This document shows positions 9,201 to 22,044 of a stretch of 64,000 bases of DNA, piece after piece. The stretch comes from Diplonema papillatum (taxonomy: Eukaryota; Euglenozoa; Diplonemea; Diplonemida; Diplonemidae): contig JAPJBO010000568.1 in assembly GCA_030068145.1 (NCBI GenBank), forward strand, positions 85,487 through 149,486. Direction: 5' to 3'. The translations under genes were made by a program, and so were the position numbers. Each line of letters starts with the position of its first letter. The stretch's first letter is position 1. The notes beneath the pieces were generated by a model that was not told the DNA's origin, ran no database searches, and saw only the letters and a program-made list of their open reading frames with translations.

Positions 9201-12200
9201 CTACCGACTAACATGAATCAAGCGTCCAATGATGTCTTTCGTGTAGCGTAGACGGGAGGCGATGTCGGGTTGGGCCGAGCTGGACATTCGAGAGAGGGAG
9301 AACGTGTTGCGCTGACCGTCCTGGTTAGTGTAGGTGACGAGGCGCGCTTCGGAGGAAAGGATGATCTCCGTCGAGTCCTGGAAGCAGACTTGGACCTTGC
9401 GGTTCGACAGCCGGAAGATGGTGGCGTCGCTCGTCTTGAGCCACTTCCGCACGTACACAATCTCCGACGGGTTGCTCTTTTCAGCCGGCGCCTTGCTGCA
9501 GACCACCACCTCCTGCTGACCGTCCTTCGGTGGCTTGGTCTTCGCTCGCGATATGTAGCTGCTGAAGTACTTAATCAGAGTCACCTTCTTGTTAAGCTCC
9601 TCCGGGTGATTGCCAACCCTGCAGTGGGTAACGTGATCCGTTCCTTGGAGGGGCCCGCTTTTCTGGCGGACGATATACCACACGTCTGCCGTCGGAGGGG
9701 TGTACACCATTTTTGTGTTGTCGTTGAAATGGACGCCGATCTGCTTGATGTTGTTTTCGCGTGGGCACTTAGTCGCAAGAAAAATGTGGTAGACATCTTT
9801 GATCAACCCGAGAGGCAACCAGCCAACGGAAGGCAACAGCATCCGTGGCGCTGACAAAACCATTCGAATACTCCGTAAGGAATGAGCTCGGGAGGGACTG
9901 GGGCCCCCTGAGTTCATCCTTATTTCACCGCGGTGTTGCGCGCACCTCCTTCTTCGTCTTGGTTATTTCGTTCGTACACGTAGACCAGTTCAAAGCTGGA
10001 GTTTTTCAGTGGGTCCCGTACGAGGGTTGTCAGTCCTATTTCGGCGCGAACAATTTGATTCCGGTTCGTCAACCAAAACAAAAGGGGGATAGGTTTTGGT
10101 TGTGGCGTAACCAACGACCGCGGGGCACGTTCTTCTTTCCCCAGATGCAAAGGGATAGGTTTTGGTTGTGGCTTAACCAACGACCGCGGGGTACGTTCAT
10201 CTTTCCCCAGATGCATCTCGAGGGAGACGGCGTAACAGTTTGAAACACCATTTTATCCCCCATTCTCCCTCGCCTGTCCTTCTGTTCTTCCGGACCGGCA
10301 TTTCAGCGCCGCATCCATCATTCGAGAAGATGTGAATCTCTTTCAAGGAGGCTCCGTCTTTTGTTGGAACCTTGCGCCGTCGAAGCCAGTGTAGGGCTTA
10401 TCCCTACCAATATCAAACACGAGAGGCACACCTGTCCATTGCTGAAGCGGTACGCAAGGCCGTACTTGGCGGTGAAGTCGGCATACTCGGTCACCCACAC
10501 ACTCGGTCCTTCCAGTGGCTGTTCACTTGGCGGAGAGGCGGGCTGCGAACGGAGGCGAGCAGCGGACAGCTTGAGGCTACCGGCTTTGCAGCCTGCGTCG
10601 GAGTCGCTGTGAATGCTCACTTCTCGCGACGCTTGCTTGTCATTGAAAGCAATGGTCTGTTCAAGTTTGTCGCGGACCGTGGTAAGATTTTTGGCATCTT
10701 CTTCGTCGGTATGCAGCGGTGTGCGGCTACGGCTGCTGCCGTTCACGCCAACGAACTCGGCGAGCGCGGGAGGATTCAACGGTGCCTGCGGAGTTTTAGG
10801 GTCCCTCGTCAGTTGGCCTGGCACACGAAGCCGAGAAGATTCGGGAAGATTTCCCGGCAGGTTAGTAGGGTTGCGGGGAAGGTTCGACTTTGAATGCCAC
10901 GGAAAGGGTGGACATTCTCAAGTCCTGCTCAGCCTATACTTTCTCCGATCGGGCCCAGGTTTGTCGCACCACCTCTGTGACCCCGCGCGTGTAGCGGTCG
11001 GGGTCGATGTAACTAAGCCCGGATGCGGTACCGATCAGCGGTACTAAACCCCGATTCGTGTGGGCTACAGCACATTCACCTCCTTTGAGATTTCGCAACT
11101 GGCTGTCTCCTCAAAAACTTCCTGCAAAGCAGGTGCATAGACGAAAAAAGTCACTGAATACCGGTGGTCTAGCTGCTTGCTGCGCCAGTGAAGGCGACCG
11201 TGTCGAGGTAGCACTCGGGGGGCGCGCAGGCGATGCAGGCTGCGGGGTGTTTTCGTTTGCGTTGACAGTCTCCTATTGACTCCCCACGCCAAAACACGTG
11301 AACGGACAGAGTTGTTTCGATGAATTTAGTATCCTGCAGCACACTACGCGATCATTGCGCGGCCTGACATCAGGTTCGAGGGAGCTGGGGTTCGCCACTT
11401 CAAAGCGGAGTTTCGCATTCTTTTGAATTTCTTCGGAACGTCTGGCGGCCAGGGCCGTATGTGTCGGCCGAAAAAGACGCATGTTGTGGATTCAAGAAAG
11501 ACAGGGGAGCCCAACTTTTCTGCACTCGACTTGAGGTGGGCACAAGAGAGAGTTCGATCAGACTCGGAAGGACTCGGGAACACATCCACGAATGTTCCAG
11601 GCACCCCCCGAGATAGCTCGCCCTGCCCACTGCGACAGCCACTGCCCGACGCGGCAGGAAAAACTCGGTTTTTTGCCTCAGATCAGGGGGGTTGAAGGTC
11701 TAAAGTTGTTCACGGGAGGAGGCTTTTCCTCCGGTTCCAGTTCCGCTTGGGTACCCACCAGAAGCCGTTTGACGTCACGGCTGTGCCAATCGAAGCAGCT
11801 CATCTGCATATCAAGCATCCCCATCAGGAGAAGGGTTGTCGCCCTGAGTTGCCGCGGAGAAGTGAAGGCACGCCTGCAAGGTGACAAGTAAGTGTGCCAC
11901 TTGATTCTCTGGAGGCTCGCACTCGAGACTACGCGATTCTAGGTCGGAGGCAGCCACGCGATTCTAGGTCGGAGAAAGAACGAGAGGAAGAAAATGGTTC
12001 AGAATTGCATACCCGTGAAAGCCTCAACGGGAAATCAACGGAGTCTGAAACGTGTTTCTTTACGTGCAACCTACCGCTCGAAGACGAGAGGCGCACCATC
12101 GGCGACGAGTGGATGGGTGGTGAAAGGGAGTTGCTGTGAGCCCGGGAGTCCGCGGACCAGAAGCGGTGCGGCGCGATTCCGGGGTTGGTAGGAATGTCGG

Positions 12201-13395
12201 GCTTGTCGGCACGGCCCCGTGACGTCGTTGACAGCATGGGTCGCACGTTGCCCCGGAGGGGGCTCGGCGACTGGCGGGACTGGGCTGGATGCCGGACGAT
12301 CGCGGACGAGCTGCGGTGCTTCTTGACGGCGGCCGGGGCCTGGTGCTGGTTCGGATCGATCCGTCCCAGAGGCACTCGGCCACTGCGAGCCGGGGGCTTG
12401 ACGGTGGCTTGGGGTGCTTCGAGGATGTCGGCGCCCGACCTTTTCCTCCGGGACTCTTCTATGATGCGATCCTGCTGCCGCGCGTACGCGGTGGAGCCCG
12501 GCTTGAACAGGCTCAGTGGCGCCAGCTTCCGCGGCGGGTACAACTTGAACCACGGGTCCTCCATGATCTGCTCGACGGTCGGCCGCCCTTCGGGGGACAC
12601 CTGCAGGATCCGCCCGATGAGGTCGCGACCCTCCCGCGAGATGTTCACGTCGTGGGGGAACGAATAAGAACACCGCTTGATCTTTCCGTACGTCGTGTTC
12701 ACATCGGCGGTCTGAAACGGTGGCTTGCCGACGAGCATCGCGTACAGGATGACGCCAATCGTCCACACATCAACCTCGAGCGAATGGCCGTGGCCGGATG
12801 CGAGGATTTCCGGTGCGATGTAATTCGGCGTCCCGCACAGCGTCCGTCGCTTTTCTCCGGCGAAGTACAGCCGCGCGGCGAGCCCGAAGTCTCCAATCTT
12901 GACATCCATGTTGCCTGACAGCATGATGTTCCCGAGCTTCAAATCGCGGTGGATGATTCCCAGGGCGTGCATGTACCGGAGCGCCAGGAGGCATTCGTGG
13001 ACGAAGTAGCTGGCCTCTGTTTCTGTGAATCGGCCTCTGGCGGCTGATAAGTCGAGAATGGTCTTGCCCCGACAGAGCTCGAGAAGGATGTACACGTTGT
13101 TCTCGTCTTCGAAGTACTTGTGGAATCGGACGATGTGCTTGTGCTCGATGCTGCGGTGGATTTTGATTTCCGTCTTCAGCTTCTGCCGCGTCTTCGGCTT
13201 TGAAAGCGTCGCTTTGCTGATGACCTTCACCGCAAACTCCTCCTTCGTCTCCACATCGGTCGCTTCGTAGCATCGCGCGAACCCGCCTTTGCCAAGCAGC
13301 TTGCCCTTCACGTACCGTCGCACCACGCAACCGCTCCGGTCGCGCTCTTCAATGAACTCCATGCGCCCACTGCCGACCTGGTCAGAGAGAACCAT
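9201..13395 (-). CDS. PLK: Polo-like serine/threonine kinase, 3 exons
   Basis: The model is exon 1 13395-12075, exon 2 10817-10432, exon 3 9740-9201. All junctions keep frame and give 748 residues, a usual PLK length. The kinase domain (about 28-290) has the Gly loop LGKGGFA (34-40), Lys57 in AVK, HRD 149-151, DFG 169-171 and the T-loop RTLCGTPNYIAPE with Thr185, the position phosphorylated in PLK1. A Ser/Pro/Arg-rich linker follows. Polo box 1 begins WVTEYADFTAKYG in exon 2 and is split by intron 2 inside its beta strand (NGQ/IGVHFND). Polo box 2 (VRKWLKTSDATIF, then FQDSTEII) is in exon 3, and the protein ends with the family's SRLRYTKDIIGRL helix. PLKs drive mitotic entry, centrosome or basal-body duplication and cytokinesis, and the polo boxes bind phosphopeptides. 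Intron 1 is long (about 1.26 kb); an extra small exon in the linker cannot be excluded. Confidence 0.93.
10082..10213. repeat. 66-bp tandem duplication in PLK intron 2
   Basis: Two near-identical units of about 66 bp sit head to tail, each containing GGATAGGTTTTGG, AACCAACGACCGCGG and TTTCCCCAGATGC. They differ at few positions, so the duplication is recent. They lie wholly inside intron 2 of the kinase gene. Confidence 0.85.
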
Positions 13396-16300
13396 CTTCG
13401 CTTACCTTCTCTTTTTCTCTTTCTCTCTGTCCCGGACCAGCTTCCCACTTTCTTTGGCACGATGGGCGGCGGCGAGAGAGGAAAGGAAGAGATGCGCGGG
13501 GGAATAGGGGAGGGGGTCCAGGGTTCCCTCCTGCGGGTAGTTTGATATGGGAGTAGCCCGGTGCCGATGCTTTTTGACACGACAGTTTCTTATGTATGTA
13601 CTCCCCAAGGCATGAAGCCGAGTTGGATTATCGAATAAATTTCGCCCGGTACGGGGCCCGGGCTTGCTCTTTTCTGGTGCAATTCGGGAGAATAGTTGAG
13701 TTGCAGCTCTTGATACAGACAAAGATAGATGGAAAAAAGAAGGTGTTTTTATTCTTCGCTTTTTCTCACGAACGGGGGGGTCGGTCCTGCTTTTTGCTTT
13801 GTAGGTTCTCCCGACTCCCCTATTCGTGGTCAGCACAAACTCAAGAGGTCTAGTCAACTATTCCCTGCAGTATTGGCATACTTTCAAGAAAAGACCGGGA
13901 ATCCTCGGCGCAACGCATCCGCCCCCAGTACTCGCTGTGATCCTTTTTTGCTGAACCGCAACCATGTTCCGAAGGAATTAGGTGAAGGGATACGAACAAC
14001 GATGTGTTGTGCGAACCTTAACACCCCCACACTTTAGCGTTTTAACACGGCACAGTGCCTCTGAGGATCACTGCGACAGCACAGCATCACTGACTAAGAA
14101 GAAGGCGGCAACGAACAGATCTGTAGCGAACGCTGTTCGGGCGGGTCTCCACCAAAAAAAGACCACGACTGAACTCAAACCGCGAATTCGATGTGCCTAT
14201 TGGTTGAAGACAGTCGTCGCTTTTCGCCATCCCACGAAGAACTCAAGGCTTTGCCGCGTCCGAGGTCTCCCTCCCGCCAGCGAAAGAAACAAAGAGCCTC
14301 TCCTTGTGTGCCATTCTTATGTCAAATACCAATTCCTTTGGGTTGGGGCAAGAAGATGATCCACGATCGCCTTCAGAGGCTCAGACGGCGCTAGCTGCAG
14401 CAACTCCTCTACTCTGGCTACTTTCCTCATCGAGCAACGCTACGTACTCTGGTTGGTTTTGGCTACTTCCTCATCGAGCAACGCTACGTACTCTGGTTGG
14501 TTTTGGCTACTTCCTCATCGAGCAACGCTACGTACTCTGGTTGGTTTTGGCTACTTTCCTCATCGAGCAACGCTACGTACTCTGGTTAGTTTTGACTACT
14601 TCCTCATCGAGCAACGCTACGTACTCTGGTTGGTTTTGGCTACTTTCCTCATCGAGCAACGCTACGCAGCACCAAGCCTGCCCGTTTGTTGCTCTTGAAC
14701 CCCGACGCAAGGGGTTTCTCATGAAACGCTTACAAAAGAAAACGCAAACAAAAAGATGGAAAGCACAGTGAAGAGTGGTACGTAAACTGCGAACACAGTG
14801 AAAGCCACGAGCCCGCAAATTGGTATGCAGACGTCAATGATGGATTCAGCCCACAGCTCCGGGGGTGGTGATGTGTCGGGGATAGCTCAAAAGCACTTTC
14901 ATCACACTTCTTCAAAGGAAGGTGAACTCGGTACGACTGCAAAAGCTGGAAACAAGCCCGGAGAGATGACAAATGTGGATTTGCTCCACGGAAGCTAGCA
15001 GGTCTCTCGCGTGTTGCCTCTTGCCTGCAGGAGTAGATTAATTATGTTTTTTTCGTCGATAGGTTTCCTTGTCGGTCTTATCATACAGCATACACCGCAC
15101 AGCTGTTCATTCACCCCCGGTGTACAATCAGCAGCAAAACATGGCCTCTTTGTCAAGTAGATGGTATGCTGATCACACGTAGCCGTCGTGCGCCCGCTAC
15201 TGATGAACATCGCACGCGATCCTGCCCGGGTCAGGTGTAACTCCGCTTCCTGTCGAGAGCAGAGCCCTGGCGGAAGCACAGCTCCGCGCTCTGGCAGGTC
15301 TCGCTGAGCTACACCGGCTCGGACTACCCCAGCTCGTGGCACTGGGGCTTGTGTGGTGGTTCGCCGGGGTTCGCCCTCGCCAAAGATGCAGTAACGGCGA
15401 ACTAAGAGAGCTGAGGGGAATATGTGAAGTGTATATGAGACGATACCAAGAAACAAGGGGGGTTTGGACAGAAAGATTGTACGATGATGTGGGGTACGGC
15501 TACTTACTTGCTTCTGCAACCAACAGGGACCTCTAAACCCAGAGAAATGAGGTTCCACGTTCAGAAGACGACTTCGCGGATGGATTTGAATTGGGGCACC
15601 CATTCGGCCTCAGAATACGGGTTCTAGGAGACAAACATGACTTTGCTTCTAGACTTTGCATTTGCTCACAATGTGCAGCGAAGTCTACAAGCAAACGTTG
15701 GCACATTCGAAAAACAAGTTCCGTTGGAAAAATCAGCACTGATGATGAAGCAGAACGAGCAAATGCGGAGCGAACCCAACATGACGCCTGAAATGCACCC
15801 CTCTACAAAGTCAAAGTCCAAATTCTCGCAGACTTAGGTCTATGCGAGCGGGTGCATGGAAGAAGAGCAAGGTCTGCAGTGGGACCCTGCGGGCTATTAT
15901 TCCCATGCAGATACCCGCAAGAGAATAAGACCTACTCTGGGGGAAGAGCGGCGCGAGGAATGGCAATAGACTTCGGCGAACAAAAAGGCAAAGTGCGAAT
16001 GAATGCATTGTTGTAGTTACCCCACCAACCAAGCATTTTGTTTGGCGTGATCTGCATCATCATAGAACCGGTAAGACTGGCACAATAAAGAAAGAACCAG
16101 GCACAAACCCGGCGAGAGCTCGGCACAAACATTGCAATAACCCGGCAAAACGTGATACAGATCACTCCATTTATTGTAAATTATGTTACATTGTTGTTCA
16201 CTTCTTGTAGGCGTTGCCTTGCGGGCCAGCCCACAAAGCGAGTATTCGGAAAGGCAGTTGCCACACAGTTGCATGCAAGCGCGCAGTTGTTGGAACGTCA

Positions 16301-18222
16301 TAAGTGGCCAGGAACCCATACTGACAGAAGATCACAGAGTTCAACGCAGCAGAAGCGAAAACATCCTTGCTGGCATCAGTCCCAAATAGCTGGAAACAAC
16401 TCTTTCTCGTCTTCCCCGACGGTATCCCCGATGTATCAGGCGCTTTCCACTCAAGTCGAAGGTGGCTTGCAGGGGTGTTCGTTTCTGGAAGTTGAAAGAA
16501 ACCGGTATCAACTTTCTTGCTGCACTCCATTGCAGCAGCCAGTTTTCGGATTGAAAGGGGAAAGTATTTGTTCTAGTGGCAGTTAAGTTTGGTGACTCGA
16601 CGTCATCATTTCTCAGAACGACGTTCAACTTTCGTGGCTGGTTGCTGGGAAGCCATCATCGTCCCAGTGCTGCTCTGTTTGCATTTTCATCTGCAACTAC
16701 CACAGACTGCAGTTGTACAATAACGAGTTGTATGCTGTATACGATAATTTATCCAATATGAATGAACCACCCCTCAGGCTTCAGGAGTCGACAGGACCGA
16801 AGCAGTCTAGTCAGTCGGTGCCACCATCTCGCGGAAGCTGCGGGCAGTACTCACCAGTTCGCCAATTTCGACAACGTTGACGAACTGGCGAGTACGGCCA
16901 AAGTTTGCCGGGCTTCAGCCTCGCGCTGCTGGGGTCGGCGTGCCGTGTCTTGTGGCCCTTGATGCAGTTGCACTCGCGAGCTTCGTAGGAGTCTTGCTAC
17001 ACGGGCCCGCCGCCTTGCGCTTAGTTCCCGCAAACAGCAGTGCTACCCCTGCCGCATTTCGCTTCGGAGTTTCTTCTCCAGATTCACTGACATGAAAGCA
17101 AGAATTTGGGGTAAGCCCTGAGGATTACCTTCACGGTTGAGCGAAGCTAGCGCACAAGGTTTGCATGATCTCGCACCTAACTGCTAACTCAAACACTCCC
17201 CCACCCGACTGCAGACAAGGACCCGCTTTGGGCACTCTCCCAGACCAACTACCGTGTTCGTTGAGCTCCGCGAACAACCGAACAACTCTGAATTCCAGGG
17301 CAAAGAGTGAATACGCCCACCAAAGGATCTTGTGTGACGTTTGTGTCGACCTGTGACCGGGTTCGAACAGCTCGGTTGGTAGTTGATTCGTTCGGCATGT
17401 GTGGATCACACAGCTAAACTGCCGCCTGTTCGTAGCAAATTTGCAACCAGAAGAGAACGGATCAGGAAAGGACAGCTGTTGTGGTTGTGTGTGACTTTGA
17501 GAAGGCTAAGACACGGTTAGCTCGGGCGAAAGGTCAAAAGAAACCTTTCTTGTGCGGGAGGGAGTCAATCCACGTAACTGGTTTGCCACAGTCGTTCGCT
17601 CCAACAGTTCCCCAACAGGATTTCCGCAGATCGAGTTCAAGGTTTGTGAGATGGCCAGCCGCCCAATCACGCATGGCGCGTCCTTTTTTCCACACCGCGA
17701 CCATATAGGTATTCCCAACGTGGGATGGTAAGCTGGTGGAAGTCGGAGTAGCCGACGGTTGGGATGACGAGTATTGCTAGGATTAGAGCAAGCCACGCTT
17801 TGTCAAGGCCCCGAAATGAGTTTTCGAGGGATGATGCTTTGGGCGTTTCAATGCCGTTGATAAGAATCATCGTCGAAGAACCAACAGGCTCAAAATGGCT
17901 GCAGAAAGGTGTCGCGATGGGATGTTCAAGGAAGGTTCGTACCGTGGGATATGAAGCCGCGCACGTGACCACGATTCTGTTCTTGCATCCGGCACTGCAC
18001 ACAAAGGAGATCAGCGAATCGAGTTGGGGCTCTGAGCACGTGTCGGGAGGACTCAACCGAATCGCATGCGTTATCGGAAAACCTCGCCTGCGCAGGAATC
18101 GGTGAACAGCGCAGTCGGCAGCGCTTCTCTGTCAAAAACCGAGCTTCGTGACCGATCTCTAAAGTATTAACAACGGAGATCGGTCGTGAAGTGCGAATGC
18201 AAACGGTCCTGTGGTCAGGGTG
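13396..18222. other. 4.8-kb spacer upstream of PLK, no gene recognised
   Basis: This lies between the start of the kinase gene and the end of the zinc-knuckle gene. Apart from the tandem array at 14408-14667, I found no convincing exon, transposon end or RNA gene. ORFs are short on both strands, lack domain signatures and look like chance. A pyrimidine-rich stretch just upstream of the kinase start (13404-13430) could belong to its 5' region. Confidence 0.45.
14408..14667. repeat. Six-copy 44-45-bp tandem repeat
   Basis: Six units start their CATCGAGCAACG core at 14428, 14472, 14516, 14561, 14605 and 14650. Spacing is 44 or 45 bp, and each unit also carries CTCTGGTTGGTTTTGG. The 44/45 alternation comes from a TTCC/TTTCC difference. 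No coding frame is kept across units, so this is a non-coding minisatellite. Confidence 0.9.
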
Positions 18223-20198
18223 TTAGGGCTCCTTTTCCGTCACTGGCTTCGTCTTGTCCGCAGTGTCCTTCTTCTCCTTCTTCTCCTTCTTTTCCTTCTT
18301 TTCGGACTTGTCTTTCTTCTCCTTCTTCTCCTTCTTGTCGGTTTTGTCCTTCTTCTCCTTCTTCTCTTTCTTCTCCTTTTTGCCCGGGCTAGACGGGAGA
18401 GGAATCGCGTCTTCTTTCGATGTCCCTGAAGCTTCCACTGCAGCTGCTTTGCGCGGCGGTTGATCCTTTATGGGGCCTCTGCGGTCTCTTTCCCTCTCCC
18501 TGGTGTCTAGATCATTGCTGTTCCGTCGGTCCAGAGGTCCGGAGTCTCGGGTGTCTCTTCGAGTGTCACTAAGATCCTTCCCGTGTCGACCGAGATCTTT
18601 GGCCATGGGGTCACCGCCGTCTCTTCGATTGTCATGTGCAACCCTGCTGAGGCGCCTGTCTCTATCATCCGCACGGTTCGCGTCATCTCTCCTCGAATCG
18701 TCTCTCGTCTCGCCGCGGCCACCCATCCTGCTCTCAGGCAATCGATCGCCCCGCCTTTCCGGGCCACGCCTGTCGTCGTCCCGTGTGTTCTGGCCGTTCC
18801 TTCGGTCATCGCCGCCTCTGCGGTCATCACGTCTGACTCGTTGGTCCCTTCTATCGTCCCTTTCGTCTCGTCTAGTCCTCTTCCCGTTGTCTTTCTTGCA
18901 GTCGCCAGTCCAATGATCACCATCTCCACACTTCTTGCACTTGTACCCCCTCGGTGGTTTGATCGAAGCTGCATCATCGGGTTCTTTTTCCTTCTCCCTT
19001 CTTGCGCTTTCCTCTTCCTGTGCTGCTGCGATCCTGTGGAAGGGTGTCGGTCGAGATGGCGTGAGTTACAAGTACTGTTGGAACATTAAGGTGTCAGTTG
19101 GTCGCGACGACGCAGTGATCAAGGCCTCTCCCAGTGCAAACCGATGACAGCAACTGCCAACGTTTCCAGTACAGCAGCGCTGACTGCCTCCGTCGCGCTT
19201 GTTACCTTGATGACGCGAACATGCTGAAAGAATTGTCTGTGACGCGCACTCGGTATACTCTCTCCAAGCCTGGGAGTCGTGGAACGTCCGCCATGGTGTC
19301 AGAAACCGTGAGTGCAGGGTCCCATGGGTGTTGGACGTCCGTTTCCGCAGTGTTTGCCCCACTTGCCTTCGACGGTGTTCGCTTTGAGTTGTCGCCGGCA
19401 CCGCCGGCACTGTGCCACGAAGTTTCGCTGCCCTCGTCAGCTCGTTTGGTAGCTGCCACCAAGTAATCTGACGCGCATGTTGGTGTGCCAGAGAAAAAGC
19501 ATACGTCGGGCAGTCCTTCGCCCAATGCCCGCCTTGGTTGCATTTGCGGCATTTGTACGTTGCCGGAGGGGCTGCGCCTGTTTGTCAAAAGAATTAGGTA
19601 TTAAAAAGGAGGGGGAACAGAGTTCAAAACAATACGTTTTCAGAGGTTTGCCTATTCCAACCCAAGGTTGAGCCCAGTGCTTGTCTAGAAGTCCACGAGG
19701 GTTCAACTCAGTAGAAAACACCGCTCAGAATGGCCGGCAAAAATGGGCCATGATTCTGTTTTCGGGGTCTCTCCCGATTAACACGCAAAGGTGGCCTCGG
19801 CGACGCTCGCCGCACATAAAAACGAATAGCTGTGCTTTTACTACTCGGCGTGCTTTCTGACCGACGACAGAATTGCACAGTAAAGGCGGACCTGATGCAG
19901 GGCGGAGCGGGCAGTCGGTGGCCCAGTGCCCCCGCTTCGAGCAAACGTTGCATATGTACTCTTCCGGAGGCAGTGTTGCCTTCACCGGCACGAGGAGCTT
20001 CGTCGCCGCCGGCTGTGATTCGTCCTTCTTCCGCTTCTTTTTGGGCTCCTTCTCCTTCTTGTGTTTTTTCGCCTTTCGCTTGCGGGACTGTGTGCAGATT
20101 TGGGTCGCCTTCGACACAGACACGAACCCGGTGGCAAGACCGGGTGGGGGAGGTACATGTTGCTGTCTAAATAAGGTCAAGAAGGAGTCTATCTCCAA
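18223..20198 (-). CDS. Triple CCHC zinc-knuckle protein with Asp/Arg- and Lys-rich tail, 3 exons
   Basis: Exons are 20198-19892, 19577-19505 and 19033-18223. Phases match at both junctions and the sum is 397 codons including stop. Residues 36-60 are strongly basic, like a nuclear targeting signal. Each exon carries one knuckle of the form C-x2-C-x4-H-x4-C: C83/C86/H91/C96, C112/C115/H120/C125 and C159/C162/H167/C172. All share GHW or DHW around the histidine, and the second and third follow PPxxYKC. The rest is an RDDRR-rich region resembling the RD/RS tails of splicing-associated proteins, then a KKEKKEKK tail. CCHC knuckles of this type bind single-stranded RNA. A nuclear RNA-binding or RNA-processing role is inferred; no orthologue is recognised. 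Confidence 0.85.
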
Positions 20199-20916
20199 GC
20201 CACACCAAATTCACAACCGAGGAAGAGGATCTACTTCGGAAGTTCAAGGCGGCCCGGGCAAACGCATTGCACGTGGAGTGGGCGCATAAGTGTACTGAGG
20301 CGTATGTACCTTCCAGCTCGTCTGAGAACTTATGCGTATGAATAAAGATTACATCGTTGCAACCCGCAAGATTGTTAGTACTTGAGCCGGTCCATCCCCT
20401 CTTGATCTCTTGATAGACCGCGATAGACGAAGAATACAGCAGGGATGGACCTGATCAAGAGTTTCCAACAATGCAGGTGCGTATAAAAACACAAACAAAA
20501 AAAGTGAAAAGAGAAAAAAGTCCGCACTTTTTTGTGACTGGAAGCGCTGCTGCTGTAGGTGTCGTCTGAGGAGCTGTAGGAGTCGCTGCTGGATGAGGAG
20601 GACGAAGAAGACGATGAACTTCTGTGAACCGTTTCTCCAACGTCAGTTCGCGTGGAAATCAGAGCAAGCCTATCCGCCGCCGCAGCTGACGGGATACCAC
20701 CTGTTTGGATGTAGGTTGGTGCTGCGATAACTTTCCGAGTCTGGAGGTTTGGTAAAATTGAAAACATCAAAAATAGCTCTCTGGCTACCCCGCTATTCCG
20801 GGGAAGGCCATGTTCGGTTGAGATTCGGGGATGATACGGTCTCCGGGTTCTTGCCTTGCGAATAGCTAGCTTTCACACTTGAACAGGGTTTCGGTGTTTT
20901 TTCGGAGCTATCCTAT

Positions 20917-21112
20917 TAGCTTGGTCTCCGGCCCATTTTCCAAATTTCGACCGATGACGGCTTCTTGCGTCCTCATTCAGGAAAGGGCTCAACATTACGC
21001 GATGCGACGTATATCTTCACGACAATGCTGGGCCCTGAGTGCCTCGGATTGCACATGGCTTTTCTAAATTTGGACTGACAGTCCAAATGTGGATATACAA
21101 GCTAATCCTCTG
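20917..21112. mobile_element. Left-truncated hAT-like MITE
   Basis: This is closely similar to the intact element at 26646-26935, sharing ATTAGCTTGGTCTCCGGCC, a GGGCCCTGAGTGCCTCGG core, and the hairpin TTTGGACTGACAGTCCAAA near the right end. The right end reads as CAGAGGATTAGCTTG on the reverse strand. The left terminal CAGGG is missing: the sequence runs ATCCTATTAG, while ATCCTGTC follows the right end. This looks like loss of the left terminus at the target duplication. Confidence 0.75.
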
Positions 21113-22044
21113 ATCCTGTCCTCGTACCTAGAGTCGTAGCCACTCCTGACATTGAAAACCCTTCTCCCAACGACAACCCGACAAAGTCGCGGTGCTCTGG
21201 CGCGACGACGAACGCAGAACAGACGACGCCGACGACGCAGGGCACACGCGCTGATGCCGCACCGCGCGCGAGCTGCTCGACTGGGGTTCCACGCCTTGCG
21301 CGCACTTTGTACTCGTCGCCTGGTTGGAAACCCGCAGAGCCACCCGGAACGTGCATTCGTCTTACTGGCTAAAGCGTTGGCAAACCGCAGTTCAGAAACA
21401 TGGGCGAGCTACGAGAGTGCAGTTTAGTCTGCCACGCTCGCACAGCCGCCAACATGTAGGCACCCCTCGGAACCCGGCTGAAAGGCCTTCAAGGGAGAAG
21501 TCGGTGCTTACCGTAGTAGCATAATCGACGACGCGGACGCGCAACGAACGACCACTTATCTTCACGCCCGTCCTTCGAACCCTGAAATCGTCTTTTCTAG
21601 CAAAAACGTAGCCAAAACCCGCGGAGCCATACAGACAGCCGTCGTCGCTACAACAGTCAACAGTGTTTAGAACCTCGTGTAGACCTCAAAGTCCATCGCA
21701 AGCGGACGCAAGTGGTTGTGGTGAGACGCACGGTTGTGTGTGTGCTCCACGCGGTCGCAACTCTCAGGCATCTTGCTCTTCCGCACCTCCGTGTCCAGGG
21801 TTTCCCACTGGATAGGTTGGTCCGCTCGTCGGAGTACGATTCCAGAGTGGCGAGTGGCGGACCAACCGTTTCTCTTGAAAGGAAACGGCGTTTCCATAAA
21901 CCCGTCAAAAAGAAGGAAACGGAAACGTTCCAACGTTTCCATCCTACATAGCCTTAGGGGATGCGTGTGTTGGCCCTTTAATCCACTCGCTAGCCCGAGC
22001 TGACTTGTCTTGTTATTTCGGAATATGATTTTGACCGGTTGTAG

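Noticed and set aside
14304..14771. ORF with repeated SSSNATYSGWFWLL
   Set aside because: It crosses the 44/45-bp tandem repeat; frame changes between units, so it is not selected coding.
15210..15320. Possible tRNA-like GC-rich fold
   Set aside because: No B box (GTTCGANTCC) on either strand and no cloverleaf could be drawn.
17350..17380. GGGTTCGAACAGC, a B-box look-alike
   Set aside because: No acceptor, D or anticodon arm accompanies it.
18211..18463. Leu/Phe/Ser-rich plus-strand ORFs resembling membrane segments
   Set aside because: They are the antisense of the AAG/GAG repeats coding for the KKEK tail of the knuckle protein.
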